A DNA stretch of 64,000 nt from Arsenophonus sp052171895 (GTDB taxonomy: Bacteria > Pseudomonadota > Gammaproteobacteria > Enterobacterales > Enterobacteriaceae). Location of the stretch: assembly GCA_052171895.1 (NCBI GenBank), contig JBQMRN010000003.1:124001-188000 (forward strand), given 5' to 3'. The translations under genes and the position numbers were made by a program. Under the pieces are notes generated by a model that worked only from the letters and a program-made list of their open reading frames with translations, was not told the DNA's origin and did not search any database. Positions 9,600 through 20,995 of the stretch are shown here, piece by piece. Numbering within the stretch: the first letter of the stretch is position 1; the number at the start of each line of letters is the position of its first letter.

Positions 9600-11010
9600 G
9601 ATATTTTGAGTCTTTTCATGGAGAATGAAAAGACCATTTAAAATATTAGCCAGCCAACTTGATAAACAACAAGGCTTATCTTATCTCTCGTAAAGCACGA
9701 TAAAATCACATAAATTAAATCACTGTTTACATGCCTTACATGCAACCAATATTGCTGATCTATTAGAAATGTTAGCTTATGATAAACGCTCATGTCTATG
9801 GTATTTAATTGATAATTAAATTTTCGGCCAAGTATTAGTAGAAATCTCAACCTCGATATGGAAAAGTTTACTAAAGAAGATCTCAGATAGAGATGTTGGT
9901 GCGTGCTATTGCTAATTTACAGCTTAATGAAGAAGCCTATATTTAGCGAATACTTACCGCATAATACAATGCATTGTTTACTAACTTATCTTAATACAAC
10001 TAGATAATCAGATCCATGAAGTACTGCAATATCCTAAAGAATAGCGTTGGCTAAATGATAGATTTTAAATTTGTTACTGACAGATCTAATTTTAGTCTAA
10101 AAACCATTCAACGTTATCTACCGAAGCGCGCTAATATCCCTGAAGCAACCGATAGAATTTTTATTATTAATATACAAAATCGCTTACAAAAGGAACTGCC
10201 ATTAACGACAATTTTAACCGCATCATCAACAAAAAATAGTGACTGATTGATGAAAACAGCGACAGTTAGCTTCTTGTCTGATGAAAAATAAAAAGATGCC
10301 GCAAATGCTTTTGAATAATACGATTTGATCTCAGCGGCTATGGTTTTGATAATAATGATTTATTAATGGGACGTGGACAGGGACGCCTAACTGTTGAAGA
10401 TATAGTTTATAATTTTAATCAAGAGAGTGATAGCAATAGCAGGCGTATGGGAGGAGAATTAACTCCTGAATAAGATATTTTTGCAATGTTGGGCAAGCAG
10501 TAAAAACTCGCTGGATTTGACTTCCATTAATATCTATATCCCTTTCAGTGCTTCACGGCTGATTGGCGTATTCAAAAATGCCATTTAACAACTTATTGTA
10601 TTGGCAACATTAATACCTATTAATATGCAGGCATTGGTGGCAATACTCCCAATCAAACTATCATCATGATTGTTTTGGCAATTGCCTTGCATGAGATCTA
10701 AAGCGATAATTTCTTATTTTTGTTACTAAGAATAATTAGGTGTAGCCATAATTAATGCTATTGTTTTTAGCGAGATTATGGGCATCATCACCTATTTATT
10801 TTATGGTAATTTTGAGATGAGTGCGGTAATGACTTTAGCTATATGATACTAAACTTAATGATGGCCGCATTAATGAGTGTTATTATCCCATTAATTATAC
10901 TAAAACTGGATAGAGATCCGGCCATTAGCTCGAATGTGATGATAACCGTAATTACTGATACTGGCGGCTTCTTTATTTTCTTAGGCTTCCTAACTCTTTT
11001 TTTAATTTAA
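9600..11010 (+). pseudogene. mgtE: Magnesium transporter MgtE, degenerate
   Basis: Broken frames together give an MgtE-type Mg2+ channel. ATNIADLLEMLAYDKR belongs to the N domain. IQRYLPKRANIPEATDRIF and LQKELPLTTIL belong to the first CBS domain. A second CBS segment has AFEQYDLISA-like sequence. The membrane part holds IGGNTPNQTIIM (E. coli-type GNSGNQT) and SSNVMITVITDTGGFFIFLGF near the end. Many stops and frameshifts are present. It follows ppx on the same strand, probably once the third gene of the unit. The start is uncertain. Confidence 0.85.
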
Positions 11011-11254
11011 ATTGTTAGCGCTAATTCCCCCTATCACTACAACATTAGAATAGCTCCTTAAAATACAACTTATTAAACCTCATTTCTATTTCAATCTATT
11101 TATGTTAATTACAGATTAATCTAATTAAATGGTCAAAATAGAATGGATTACTATTTAAATTCCATCCTTTATTTTTCTAGTTATGATTTAATTAAAAGCA
11201 AATAAGGCAATCTTTCTATTATTTAAAAGTTATCTAAAGTAGGACAAAATAGAA

Positions 11255-12681
11255 AAGTTATCCCTATTTCTGGTATATGTGGAGTTTCGGAGATGGTGGC
11301 GTATCCTGCTGATTAATTTCGTAAATGATTTCAACAACAGAGAAATGATATAGCATAAAAAGTCTACCTTAGAAGTATTCGAAAACCAGATATTATCTGT
11401 TAGATCCATTTCATGAATTCATCTGTAATGGTGCCAGGTAGCTGATAGCCAAACCATCGTTGATGGGTGAGCTTAAAGCCATGCTGTAACAACATGCTGA
11501 CGCCATCCCTTGTCGATGGACGTGTTTATACCGTCGTCCGTAACGGTTATTTGCCACAATGAACCATACATACAGGTATTGGCGCTGTTGAGATTAAAGT
11601 GCCTAATCATGGATCGCAGCGGCAACAGAATATGCTTCAAGAGCTCGTTGTTACTACTGATTTATTTAAAAGGTGCAAAAAGTGTTAAAAAGTTGCTAGC
11701 ATGCCTGTATCTGTGAGTCATCTCTCTCCACCGCTGATTTTACGAAGGTCGGCGGGTGCTTTTTCTCGGTAAAAAGCACCAGATCTTCTCTTTGCAGTAG
11801 TAGAATCAGCGAACTGAAACAGTAATGGCTTGAAGAGAACCGGCAATGCTGCCTACGTGATTTAAGTGATACGCTGTACGTTTATTTTTTTAGGCCAATG
11901 GCATGTACAGACTCATCTTAGGCAAGATGATCGCCTTTGCCTGCTTTGGTGGTCAATTATCGGTATCACTGAGCATGGATACACTAAGGAGCTCGTTGCA
12001 GTTAAAGATGCTTATTTAGAGTCAGAAGAGAACTTAGCTAAACTTCTCAATGCCATTCAAGCGCATCTAGCTTAACCATATCTCCTAGGGTTGCTAGGGA
12101 GAGACGGTGTGCCCTTGGTTTTTAGAATGCAATCTTAAAGATATTCCCAGACATGCAGGCTGCACCAACGCTATTAAGTACATAAAACAGCTAATGTGCA
12201 TGCCTTCACTCCCTCAAAGGCATGCAAACCGAAAATTAAGGCTGAGCTTCTGGAGGTCTTGCCTAGCAGAGAGACGTAATGCAGCTAATAACGCCCTTGA
12301 TGTTTTGTTTGCAGGTTTTCAGCGAAGTATCCTGGAGCGATGAAGAAGCTGGAGAAAGATCAAGAATAACTGCTGGCATTCTATGACTTTCCCACCATCA
12401 GTGCACTGGGCGTCAATAAGAACTACGAATCCGATTGAATCAACTTTTTGGACAGTGAGGCTACGAAGCCGACACTCAAAGAGCTGTGGTTCAAGAAAAA
12501 TAACCCTTTCAATGGTATTTAAGCTGCTCCTGTCTGCTCAGAAAAGCTGCAACCACATAAGGAGGAGTTGACCTGCTAACCCAGGTGGTAATTAATATCT
12601 AATTTTATGATGAAGAATAGATTCACGAAGCATCAGAGCAGAGAGCGCTAACCGTCATACACCAAATTTGCTAATGACTCA
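11255..12681 (+). mobile_element. IS256-type element, degenerate
   Basis: Forward copy. Transposase pieces in shifted frames include NRICFKSS, then a piece with RQDDRLCLLWWSIIG and KELVAVKDAYLESEENLAKLL (11890-12075), then ANNALDVLFAGF (12270-12340). The last is IRTTNPIESTFWTVRLR with MVFKLLLSAQKS (12413-12550), the characteristic IS256 C-terminus. The flanks AAAATAGAA and ATGATAGAA may be a decayed 9-bp target duplication. It lies downstream of mgtE. Confidence 0.9.
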
Positions 12682-12825
12682 TGATAGAATGATATCCCAT
12701 TTATGTTTAAATAAACAATGCCGATAAAAATGCCAAATTATTAGTTATTATTCCCTAATAATATAGAGCTAATTATTTTCTCTAAATGAAGATATCATTA
12801 TTTTTATTATTAAATATTTAGTCCA

Positions 12826-12935
12826 GGATCGTTATATAGACCCTCATCACACAACCATATTCATGGTAAGATGGCTACTGAGGAATATAGTTGAAGGAAA
12901 AATATCATGATAATGAGGATCTATCGTCAACCTAT
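12826..12935 (+). mobile_element. IS481-type 5' end fragment
   Basis: About 110 bp match the left end of the other IS481-type copies: GGATCGTTATATAGACCCTC, ATTCATGGTAAGATGGCTAC, then the start of the transposase with ATCATGATAATGAGGATC. It stops where the next, oppositely oriented IS481 fragment begins. Confidence 0.7.
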
Positions 12936-13723
12936 ATATTTTCCAAAAGATAGTATGATTTTTGAATAATTTAGGTTTAACTTTAAATCAATCTTTCATA
13001 GACTATAATGAAGTTTTATTACTCAATACTGATTGAGATAATTCCTGATTGTAAACATAAACATATCTGATGAAGAGTGATCTCAACCTCTTTACTAGAA
13101 TTTTATGATGGGTTTACAGGCCATCTTCTATCTACTCATTAAATCGCTCTAGCATACCATTTGTTTGAGTCTGCCTCGGCAGACTAAGTTGGTGTTTTAT
13201 ACAAAGCTCTGTACACAAACAAGCGAATTCATGTTTTTTCAGTGGCTGAACGTTTTTGCAGATAAAAAGGCGCTCTATAAATTCTTTAGCATTGTTTCTA
13301 AGTGTAGCCGATGGAGAGCTATGGAAAATGCTTGGTTAAGATCAGGTAAGAAGGATCGATTATTTAGGCATTGGCCGCAGTCTTTGGCTTTTAAAGACGG
13401 ATAAAACCCCATCGAGTTGCGCGATCTATACCTATGAAAAGATAATGTTCTAAATTGATAACTCCTCGTAGCTTTTAAATGCTCTATGCTTCTGGCTTCG
13501 GTGCTTCCTGCCTTATTTCATGCAAATTTCTTCTGCCCGGTTTGTCGTAAATAGCATCTCCAGGCTAGATCGAGGTACAACAGGGTTCAGAAATTCGCGT
13601 ATGGATGACTGCTAACAAATCCTCGATAGAGGATAAAGGTTTTTCACAGGAAAACGACTTCGGCTTCCTGATCGAGTAAAATAGCTTTGTCGGTAAACAA
13701 TGGGGAATATGCCTGTGATCATC
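12936..13723 (-). mobile_element. IS481-type element, 3' two-thirds, reverse orientation
   Basis: The reverse strand carries most of an IS481-type transposase in broken frames: a segment like FYRQSYFTRSGSRSRFPVKN, then the integrase core with IDRATRWGFIRL, LRGNAKEF and RQTQTNGMLERFNE (equivalent to HPQTNGMVERFNG). The end matches CATACTATCTT near 12950. Combined with the opposite 5' fragment at 12826-12935 it looks like an inversion or head-to-head scar. Confidence 0.8.
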
Positions 13724-13775
13724 AGGCTATATTAAGTTAGCAAAGGCTTGTTGCTTTAGCAACATAACATAGTAA
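13724..13775. mobile_element. IS1595 terminal fragment
   Basis: AGGCTATATTAAGTTAGC followed by AAAGGCTTGTTGCTTTAGC matches the terminal repeat of the IS1595-type copies. No transposase sequence follows. Confidence 0.6.
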
Positions 13776-13839
13776 TTTTTAGTTTTTCAAGGATAGCGTG
13801 CTACATTGTTATCGTTTTTATTGACCACTAAAAGGTATT

Positions 13840-14470
13840 ACTATCTCAGGTGCAATTGGTAAGAGTAATAGTGCTTACTGACATGCCGTAACAATTGCTT
13901 AATGAAGGTTTAATATAGTATTATTAATAGATCGTTTTGCTGACTGCTTTTAACTTCTCGATCACAAGATGATGTTCAGCTAAATAGAGAAAGTAATCAG
14001 AGCAACGATTTAATTTTACTACTGGGATACGGTACCGGTTATAAATTTTTAAAACAAGCAACTAAATCCTAGGGGATAACTAAGCTAACAAAAAATTTTT
14101 CTGCATCAATATGTTATTGCATCAATAATCTTATGTTTAGCTAAATGATAAATCAAATGCAGCGCATCAAACGATGATATTCCTTTTTTAACTGGTTGTC
14201 TTCGTCAAGATATCCTGTGGCTCTATTTCTATTTGTGGATAAATTAACTACTAATTGCCAATTTAATTTTGTCTGTTCTAATTCACTAGCTAATTAATGT
14301 GGTGTAAATATGCTTTAATAGTGCATTTCCATTATGGCTAAGGGCCGTAACAATAACTTGCTGTTAGTTAGCAGTAAATAGTAATGCAGTATTATATCAA
14401 TTTAGGATACTTTTTAGATTTTGCTGCTTATTTTAATGGTACCAGCCTCTAACAATATAGGCTTTGATGA
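13840..14470 (-). pseudogene. trpE: Anthranilate synthase component I (TrpE), N-terminal remnant
   Basis: Reverse-strand fragments resemble the N-terminal half of TrpE. LLEAGTIKISSK and LKSILN correspond to LLESAEIESK...KSLLL. A segment like LLFTANQQQVIVTALSHNGNALL follows. ISSFDALHLIYHLAKH corresponds to LSVFDAFRLLQG. YFLYLAEHHLVIEKLKAV corresponds to CFYLAETLMVIDHQ. Stops are common and the catalytic C-terminal half is missing. Its divergent position next to rnm, yciO and rluB is exactly the E. coli trp border, which supports a call that the degraded sequence alone would leave weak. Confidence 0.65.
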
Positions 14471-14904
14471 TTGCTACACAAATGATAAAATAACAGACAA
14501 GGATAAGGCTGATAATTAATATTATTCTCTAATATGCTAAAAGTTGTTTGATTGACTGGTATATTGTCTATGTTGGTTGCCTTTCCTATTATATTTAATT
14601 AGCTATAAAGCCATCGCTTTATGGAGCGATCTAGTGTAGTCTTGCGTTATTTTCATACACCGCAAGAAATCAGCCAATTTAAGAGAGTTTTGTCACCAAC
14701 AGATTTTAGCGATAGTAAAATACTAATATCATTTTTATTTTTTCCTTGCAAAGTGTCAATAAATAATAGATTAGCTATATTACTAACTATTTTTATTAGT
14801 AAAAAACTAAATCAATAGAATTGTGTCAACTAATTTATGCTATACTATAAATTTTCTTTGTTTATCAGTAATAAATAAAGGTAAAGTTTTAGCACACAAC
14901 AAAC
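14471..14904. other. Intergenic stretch, nothing recognised
   Basis: This lies between the divergent trpE and rnm remnants, where the trp promoter and leader would have been. I see no tandem Trp codons, attenuator hairpin or convincing promoter. Short frames here have no family resemblance. Confidence 0.5.
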
Positions 14905-15795
14905 AATAAAAAGCTACCTGTTATTTATGATCTACATAGTCATACAAAACCTTCTGATGCTGCTCAGAGACCCTTAGAATTAATAGATAGAGAGTGGTAT
15001 TGATGGGAGATAGACGTATCGCTGATCACGATATGGTTAATGGAATTTTGCCAAAATAGCAGTATTTTAATCAAAAAAGTATGCCACCATAACATTAGTT
15101 ATTGGTGGTGTTGAAATTTGCACATTTTAGAAAATATGAAATTTATATTCAAGATCTTAATCTTATAACCTGGAAGCAAACTCTCTTAAACATTTATTTG
15201 AAATAAAAACTACCCGACGTAATCAACAGGTATGGGGGAATAGGCTATAAATTAGAAAATTCGCTATTCCTGATATCTGGCAAGCTTCTAAAGCTTATGT
15301 CGAAGGAGGAGAGAAGACAGGTGCTAACACGTGGGTTTTTTGTTATATCATTGCTTATGATAAAGAAAAAATATCGGGCATATTTTTAAATATGTTTAAC
15401 GCTAGGTAAAAAAGTAGGTTAAATTCCGGCTGATTGATATGTAGCTTGATAAGGTAATAGACGCTATTCATCAAGTGGGTGGAGCGTTGCTGTTTTGGCA
15501 CATCCTGGTCGTTATGACCTATCGGTAAAATAGAAAATAGGTTAGTTTTATACTTTAAATAGCAACATGGTGTTGTGATTGAAGTTGCTCAATGGCAACA
15601 ATTGCCGGATAAAAAAATTTAACCGAGTTAGCTGGACTACATGATTTATATGTTTCAGTCCGTTCTGATTTTTATAGCCCTTGTGTCTGGACTGAGCTAG
15701 ATAAAAATCTTTGGTTTCTGGCAAGTGTTATTCCCCTGTTTGAGCAAACAGGGCAATGGATAGGGGATTATCGTTCAAGATTAAATATTATATAG
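14905..15795 (+). pseudogene. rnm: RNase AM (Rnm/YciV, PHP-family 5'-3' exonuclease), degenerate
   Basis: PHP-domain pieces are readable across frames: IYDLHSHTKPSDA (metal-binding HxH), IADHDM (E. coli ITDHDT), VIGGVEI, the stretch WQASKAYVEGG, then AIHQVGG...VLAHPGRYDLS, and a C-terminal VSVRSDFYSPCVWTELDKNLWF. Several in-frame stops interrupt it. E. coli Rnm matures 5' ends of 5S and other rRNAs. Its loss would leave that trimming to other enzymes. It lies first in the rnm-yciO-rluB series. Confidence 0.85.
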
Positions 15796-15888
15796 TAAGT
15801 AAAGTAGCTTATGCATATTAATATGCTTACTTTTTAAGTTTAATTAAATTATATAGTAATTAAATAATTTATAGAGAAGAGAATATTC

Positions 15889-16482
15889 ATGAGAGAATCT
15901 CTCTATATATTCATCTACAAAATTCACAACTTCCATTAATCACCCAATGTATCGATATATTAAACAAAGGCGGTATTATTCTTTATTCAACTTATTCTGG
16001 CTATGCATGCGGGTAAGTTAGATAATAAAAATGTGCTTATGTAAATTTTGTTGTCTACCTCAATTAGATTTCTCATCACAATTTTTTACCCTGATGTATC
16101 ATGATTTATCCGAAATAGATGAATATGCCTATCTAGATAATCAAGTATTTAAAGTGATTAAAAATAATACACAGGTGTCATTACACTATTATTTTATGTG
16201 AAATAAAAGAACTCAAACCTTGAATAATAAATAAAAAATATAAAATAACAAGATAGTGGGATAATGGATGATACGTTTGCCTAATAATTCAATTTCAAGA
16301 GATCTAGTTAACGAAATTGACAAACCTTTATTTTCGGCTAGCTTAATATTGCCTGGTAATAATTTTACGCAGTCTTCAGTAGATGAATCGAAAGTTTACT
16401 TACCCAATAAGTTGATTTGATTATAAATGCTGGTTATTTAGGTGAAAAATTAACCACTATGGTTAATTTTTCACCTGCTTGA
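15889..16482 (+). pseudogene. yciO: YciO (TsaC/YrdC-family), degenerate
   Basis: The start ATG at 15889 opens a frame like YIHLQNSQLPLITQ, then DILNKGGIILYSTYSGYACG (E. coli KGGVIVYPTDSGYALG). After several stops come RLPNNSISRDLVNEIDKPLF and VDLIINAGYLGEKLTTMV. YrdC/SUA5 proteins act in threonylcarbamoyl-AMP chemistry, but YciO itself is a paralogue of uncertain role. A perfect 15-bp inverted repeat occupies its last 40 bases. The neighbours rnm and rluB match the E. coli order; yciQ is missing. Confidence 0.85.
16441..16475. repeat. Perfect 15-bp inverted repeat in yciO remnant
   Basis: GGTGAAAAATTAACC and GGTTAATTTTTCACC are exact reverse complements around ACTAT. The repeat lies inside what was coding sequence (GEKLTTMVNFSP). 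There is no U-run directly after it, so it is not a classical terminator. Confidence 0.85.
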
Positions 16483-16620
16483 AATGGATATCCATGATAG
16501 CATTTGAATAAAAAAGGTATAGATGAGTTTAATAAGAAAATGATGTATAATAACTGCAGTTTATTTTTAGTTATTTTTATAATTATGACGCCTGTGAAGA
16601 TGACATAAGAGGTTTATGCT

Positions 16621-17463
16621 ATGAGTGTTAAAAAGCAGAAAAGTAAAAAATTACAAAAAGTACTTGTTCGTTGTGGTTATGGTTCGCGGAAAGAAATAGA
16701 AAGTTTTATTCAATCCGGCAGGATTGATCAGTGTTGATGGTCAATTAGCGAATTTTGGTGATCGAATAGAAGTTAAACCTAACACTAAAATTTATTTAGA
16801 TTATCAGCTTTTAAAGATCGAAGAAGCCAAGAAAATCATTTGTCAGCTCTTAGCTTATTATAAGCTGGAAGAGGAACTATCTACTCATCATTATCTAGAA
16901 TCTAGAAGGACGTCCAACCGTATTTGATCGCTTACCTAAATTAATGGGTTCTCACTGGATTCCGATATGGCACTTAGATGTAAATGCTTCTGGTTTATTA
17001 TTATTTACTACAGATGGAGAACTGGCTAATTGTTTGATGCATCTACGTCATGAGATTGAACGTGAATATTTAGTTCGTGTTTTTGGTGAAATTAATGATG
17101 CTAAAATTCGTCAATTAAGCAAAGGTATTCAATTAAAAGATGGTGAAGCTAATTTTAAGACACTAACCTTTCGTGGTGAGAAAGCATGAATCAATGGTTT
17201 AATGTTACTTTAACTGAAGGTCGTAATCGTGAAATAAGGCTTCTATGGGAAGCTCTAGGTATACAAGTTAACAGCCTGATCCGCGTCCCTTATGGTGATA
17301 TTTATTTACCAAAAGGATTACCTAGATGAAGGTGGACGGAATTAGATTTAGCCAAGATTAATTATTTGTGTCAACTGGTTGGTCTTATAAATGAAAGAGC
17401 CAGTCAAATATAAGTTGAGCAAGATAAAGGTCATATTAAAGCAAATCAGATCCGTCTGCTGTA
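16621..17463 (+). pseudogene. rluB: 23S rRNA pseudouridine-2605 synthase RluB, frameshifted
   Basis: All parts of RluB are visible over several frames: the S4 domain (LQKVLVRCGYGSRKEIESFI), the stretch VDGQLANFGDRIEVKP, then GRPTVFDRLPKL, then the catalytic block LDVNASGLLLFTTDGEL with its Asp. NVTLTEGRNREIRLLWEALG and DIYLPKGLPR follow. Lesions include a 4-bp insertion (GATC near 16726) after SGRI, a frameshift near 16905, a stop at 17187 and further stops. The S4 and catalytic motifs are well kept, so loss is fairly recent. Nothing recognisable lies from here to the IS481 fragment at 17688. Confidence 0.9.
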
Positions 17464-17687
17464 AAATGGCATATATAACTTTCTTTCATGAGAGTTGCAA
17501 ATAAACGAGCAATAGGGCCTGCTAAAAGCAGCATAGTACATACTTCTCATAAAGTATAATATAAAATTAAAATCAATATTTTATTATAATTTAGCTTCAT
17601 AAAAATTTTTAAAAGATAAAAATATCACTATATAAATAAATACTTTTAATTAATTGAGAGATCCTTAGAAAAACTACTTCTTTGGTC

Positions 17688-17910
17688 CCGGATCATTATA
17701 TAGAGTTTCGTTGTACCCCCCTATTCATGGCAAGGGGGCTAGTAATGGGTCAAATATCATGATGTTGCTCTATCTTCAAGGAAGTATAACATCTAAAATT
17801 AGTGCTAGTTTTCAGGAAAGCAAAAAACCTGCGTCTACTTTGTCTAAGCGTTATGCATATTTAAACTTACCATTTTCTAAATGGTAAAAACGAGATAATG
17901 TTGATGATCA
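17688..17910 (+). mobile_element. IS481-type 5' end fragment
   Basis: Left end GGATCATTATATAGAG, then CTATTCATGGCAAGGGGGC, then the first residues of the transposase: TSKISASFQESKKPASTLSKRYAYLNLPFSKW. This is the helix-turn-helix part of IS481 transposases. It is cut at 17911 by an IS1595 end. Confidence 0.8.
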
Positions 17911-18779
17911 GGTATGTTGACAAAAGTTGTTGATAAAAATCCATTATACTGTTATGAAGGATTTTCGCTACAGAGCTTGCCATGAAAAAGCAAACAGTCA
18001 TACAGATCAAAGAAACTTTTTCCTCACTCCCTGCCAACATAAAGCTACATCTTACTTGTTTGGCTCGGCGACAATCTTTCGTATGATGTCACTTCATCTA
18101 TTTAAGCAATTTATTCCACTTTATCCTACCAATATTGTTACAGTGAACATGTTAACTGCTGTGGACATTGATTATAGTTACAGCGATATCGTTGCAAATC
18201 TCTGATTACAGGAAATATTTAATAATCTTACTGGAAGTCCTCTAGCAAAACTACATCAAAAGGATAAATGGTTTAGTTATCTACGATGTATCTTGAATAG
18301 CTTGACTTTACTGGAGTCACTGAAACAAAGAGGCATTGATTTGAAAACAGCGTTTAGATGGCAGTGTTACTGCTTCCTTTCTTCAGCGGCTACAATAGCC
18401 AACATAAATGCACTAAGTGGTATATTATTGAAGTCGACGAAATATTTTCTCTGAATTCTTTAAATGGAAGCGTTATATCCCAGATAGGAAAGCTAAAAAA
18501 CATAGGAGAGCAGGATATAAGAGAAAAGAAAGAATCATGCGGTCTTAATAGCACAAGATCGACAGAGTCATCATGTGAGAGATAAGATTTTTAAAAAGTT
18601 TAATACAGAGTGTGTTAGCTATTTTCTTTAGCTGATCATCGATAAAGAGTCCATCCTGTGGACGGATGGAACTAAATGGTACAAAACCTTTGCCAGCGAG
18701 TATTAAATTAGTCACCATCGCCTGATAAAGTTGGATAATCAGAAAGTTATTGATAAGGAATTCCACATTCATAAATATA
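17911..18779 (+). mobile_element. IS1595-type element, 3' end missing
   Basis: Left end GGTATGTTGACAAAAGTTGTTG. The transposase is in broken frames: a piece equivalent to QIKETFSSLPANIKLHL, the segment FKQFIPLYPTNIVTV where the zinc ribbon CPYC would sit, KDKWFSYLRCILNSLTL, and IIEVDEIFSLNSLNG (the DDE-type first Asp region). The last pieces resemble CVSYFL...IDKESIL and RLDNQKVIDKEFHI. The right terminal repeat is absent. Confidence 0.85.
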
Positions 18780-18869
18780 GGAGACTATGGTGTGAGCGGC
18801 GCATGTATGCTACTTTACTTTAGGAATCTTCATAATCTGGTACTGTTTTATACTCTGCGATATATTAAT

Positions 18870-20515
18870 TTTTTAGGAATTCATCCAGATCACTCGGAAT
18901 CAATCTCCTAGAAAGAGTAAATCGGGTAAATCAAAAAGATAACGCACGAGTTCACGTGTTACAGCGCTTGTTTATCTGAAGCGCTTTATGATCTTCCTCA
19001 AAAAATTAATGGTGACAGATCGAATGAATTTTTCATGATACCCAAAAAGAGAGCATACACCAATGCCTCCGATTACTTGGTCCTTAATTTTTTCTTGAGA
19101 TACAAGTATTATTCACCAATAATTACGATTGTCCGAAGTTTTGATTAATGCCAAATGTAAAAGTCGATGAGCCTAGATACAACTGCATTGAGGGATGGGG
19201 TGGGGTAATGACTGAAAGTATTCTTACTAATGAATTCATCACCTGTAGGAAATTAGGGATTAAATTCCCCTTTCTAGCGCTCGCTACTACTGTGCCTCTC
19301 ATGAATATTCCTACAGCCGTTTTTTCTGCAAAAGCTCTAAGTCAAATACCTGAAGTAGTTCATGCGGCTTCAAAGCTACCGATCACTGGTTAGCACAGTA
19401 GATTCATATTTTATCCGACTGCAACTAGCAACAAATTAGTTTCAGCATTTCCCCATTTTCTTTAGTTTTTTTAAGAATAACTGGCCGCTACTCAACGCTC
19501 CTATTTTTCGTTAGCAGCCGAGCTATGCTGCAGTAGGCGTGCAAACAGAGTATTGAAATTGGTATCTTCTTTGCCTTGTACACTTATGGTCAACAACTCA
19601 ATCAACATCCGCATGTTCATGTCTCAATCATCCGTTGCAGTCTGGATATTAAACATGCTCTATGGCGTGAGCTATTCTTCAAAAAATAGTGGTAGAAGAA
19701 ATCTGGTGAGGTACTGTTATCCAGCTGCTACAATCACAGGTATGACTTGATAAATCTCACTAGTCTTCCTGATCTGTGGTATATCAGCACCAGGGGAACC
19801 ACTGACAGTATTATCTGAAAGCACAGTACAGACGTTACTGGAAAGTACACGTCGCTAAAAATATAAAATGGGAAGGTGGCATAGCATGAAATACCTCTGG
19901 CACTACCTTAAAGGTCACTCCACGGGTTTCAAATAAAAACTGCGGCATTATCGATGGATAGGAGTTGCTTGTATATCATTAGTATGACCACTGGACTTTT
20001 AAGCAGTACCAGCACTAGACAATAAGGCAGGAAGAGATGATCAGGCGTTATATTAGCTATATTCCTATGAGGCATCTTAAGATGGTGCGTTATTATAGTT
20101 TCTTGTTAAATCATAAACGAGGTACACTATTACCGAAAGTCTGTAATGGTGGTGCTGCAGATGAGGGCTCGTAAAAAAACAAGAAAAACCAGGATTTAGA
20201 TTTCTAATGAACGGATTCCTGCGCATAGATCCGTACAAATGCATTCTGTGTGAGGACATGGGGATACTTTTTATCGACATTCATCTTGGCAAACAGGCAA
20301 CGGAATTGTTGTCAGAAAGAATGCATAAAATGAAATGCTTATTAAGCCAAACCTAGCGTGATTAATGTCTCTAAAATTAGTACAGTAGCTTAAAAAATAC
20401 ACACTCCGATAAAATCTTAACTTACTAATAGATCCAAAACCGATTTTATCTCCTTTTAGTAAAAATGGATGCATTTTTGTCTTCACTTAAAGAGCGATTC
20501 AATTTTCTAAGCATG
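18870..20515 (+). mobile_element. IS91-type element, degenerate copy A
   Basis: Broken frames match an IS91-type Y2 (HUH) transposase. A zinc-finger-like segment lies near 19300-19370 (RFFCKSSKS...CGFKATDHW). The HUH region is near 19555-19610 (IGIFFALYTYGQQLNQHPHVHVSI). SLDIKHALWRELFF lies near 19640-19680, KYLWHYLKGHSTGF near 19880, and the C-terminal Cys segment YKCILCEDMG near 20235. About 300 bp upstream of the transposase and the final 200 bp are shared with the second copy at 25839-27460. IS91 elements lack terminal repeats, so the ends were set by where the two copies stop matching. Confidence 0.8.
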
Positions 20516-20995
20516 AATGGGCATAAAGTGCTAGTTTTTTTGTTATCGATAATGATATTTTAGGTTGTAAAATGCGTCTTTTACATTAGATAAAGTACTA
20601 TCTAGCCTATTTTCCTTTTTCGTTATGTTCGAGCATTGATAGCTCTTTTGCCATATCAATACTGATGTAATAGTTTCTCATCGGACGTTGAAGAGATTTT
20701 TGCACTACTCAAATTTAAGTAGCTCAAATTTTCAACAATAATATAGTAAATGTTCTCTTCAAAAACCATATTCTGCTAATGCCTATTTATTCAATCATTA
20801 AATCGTGTAATCATTTCTAAAAACCCATGTAAATTAAGGACATTGCGTATCTCCATGCATGGAGATTACCTAATAACATTTAATAAAATTACTTAATAAC
20901 ATCGATGGAGATCACTTTTATCTCACTTTGTTATTTGCTAATTTCCATCAATGTTATTCTAATCATCATAGGTGTGATGATACTGTATTCTTTTG
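20516..20995. other. Intergenic stretch, nothing recognised
   Basis: No family resemblance in any frame. It contains an 18-bp self-complementary stretch, ATCTCCATGCATGGAGAT, near 20850-20867, and AT-rich sequence. A 61-residue hydrophobic open frame at 20905-21090 runs into the IS1595 end and is not credible as a gene. Confidence 0.5.

Noticed and set aside
20850..20867. 18-bp palindrome ATCTCC-ATGCAT-GGAGAT as an operator
   Set aside because: Single occurrence, no intact gene nearby to regulate.
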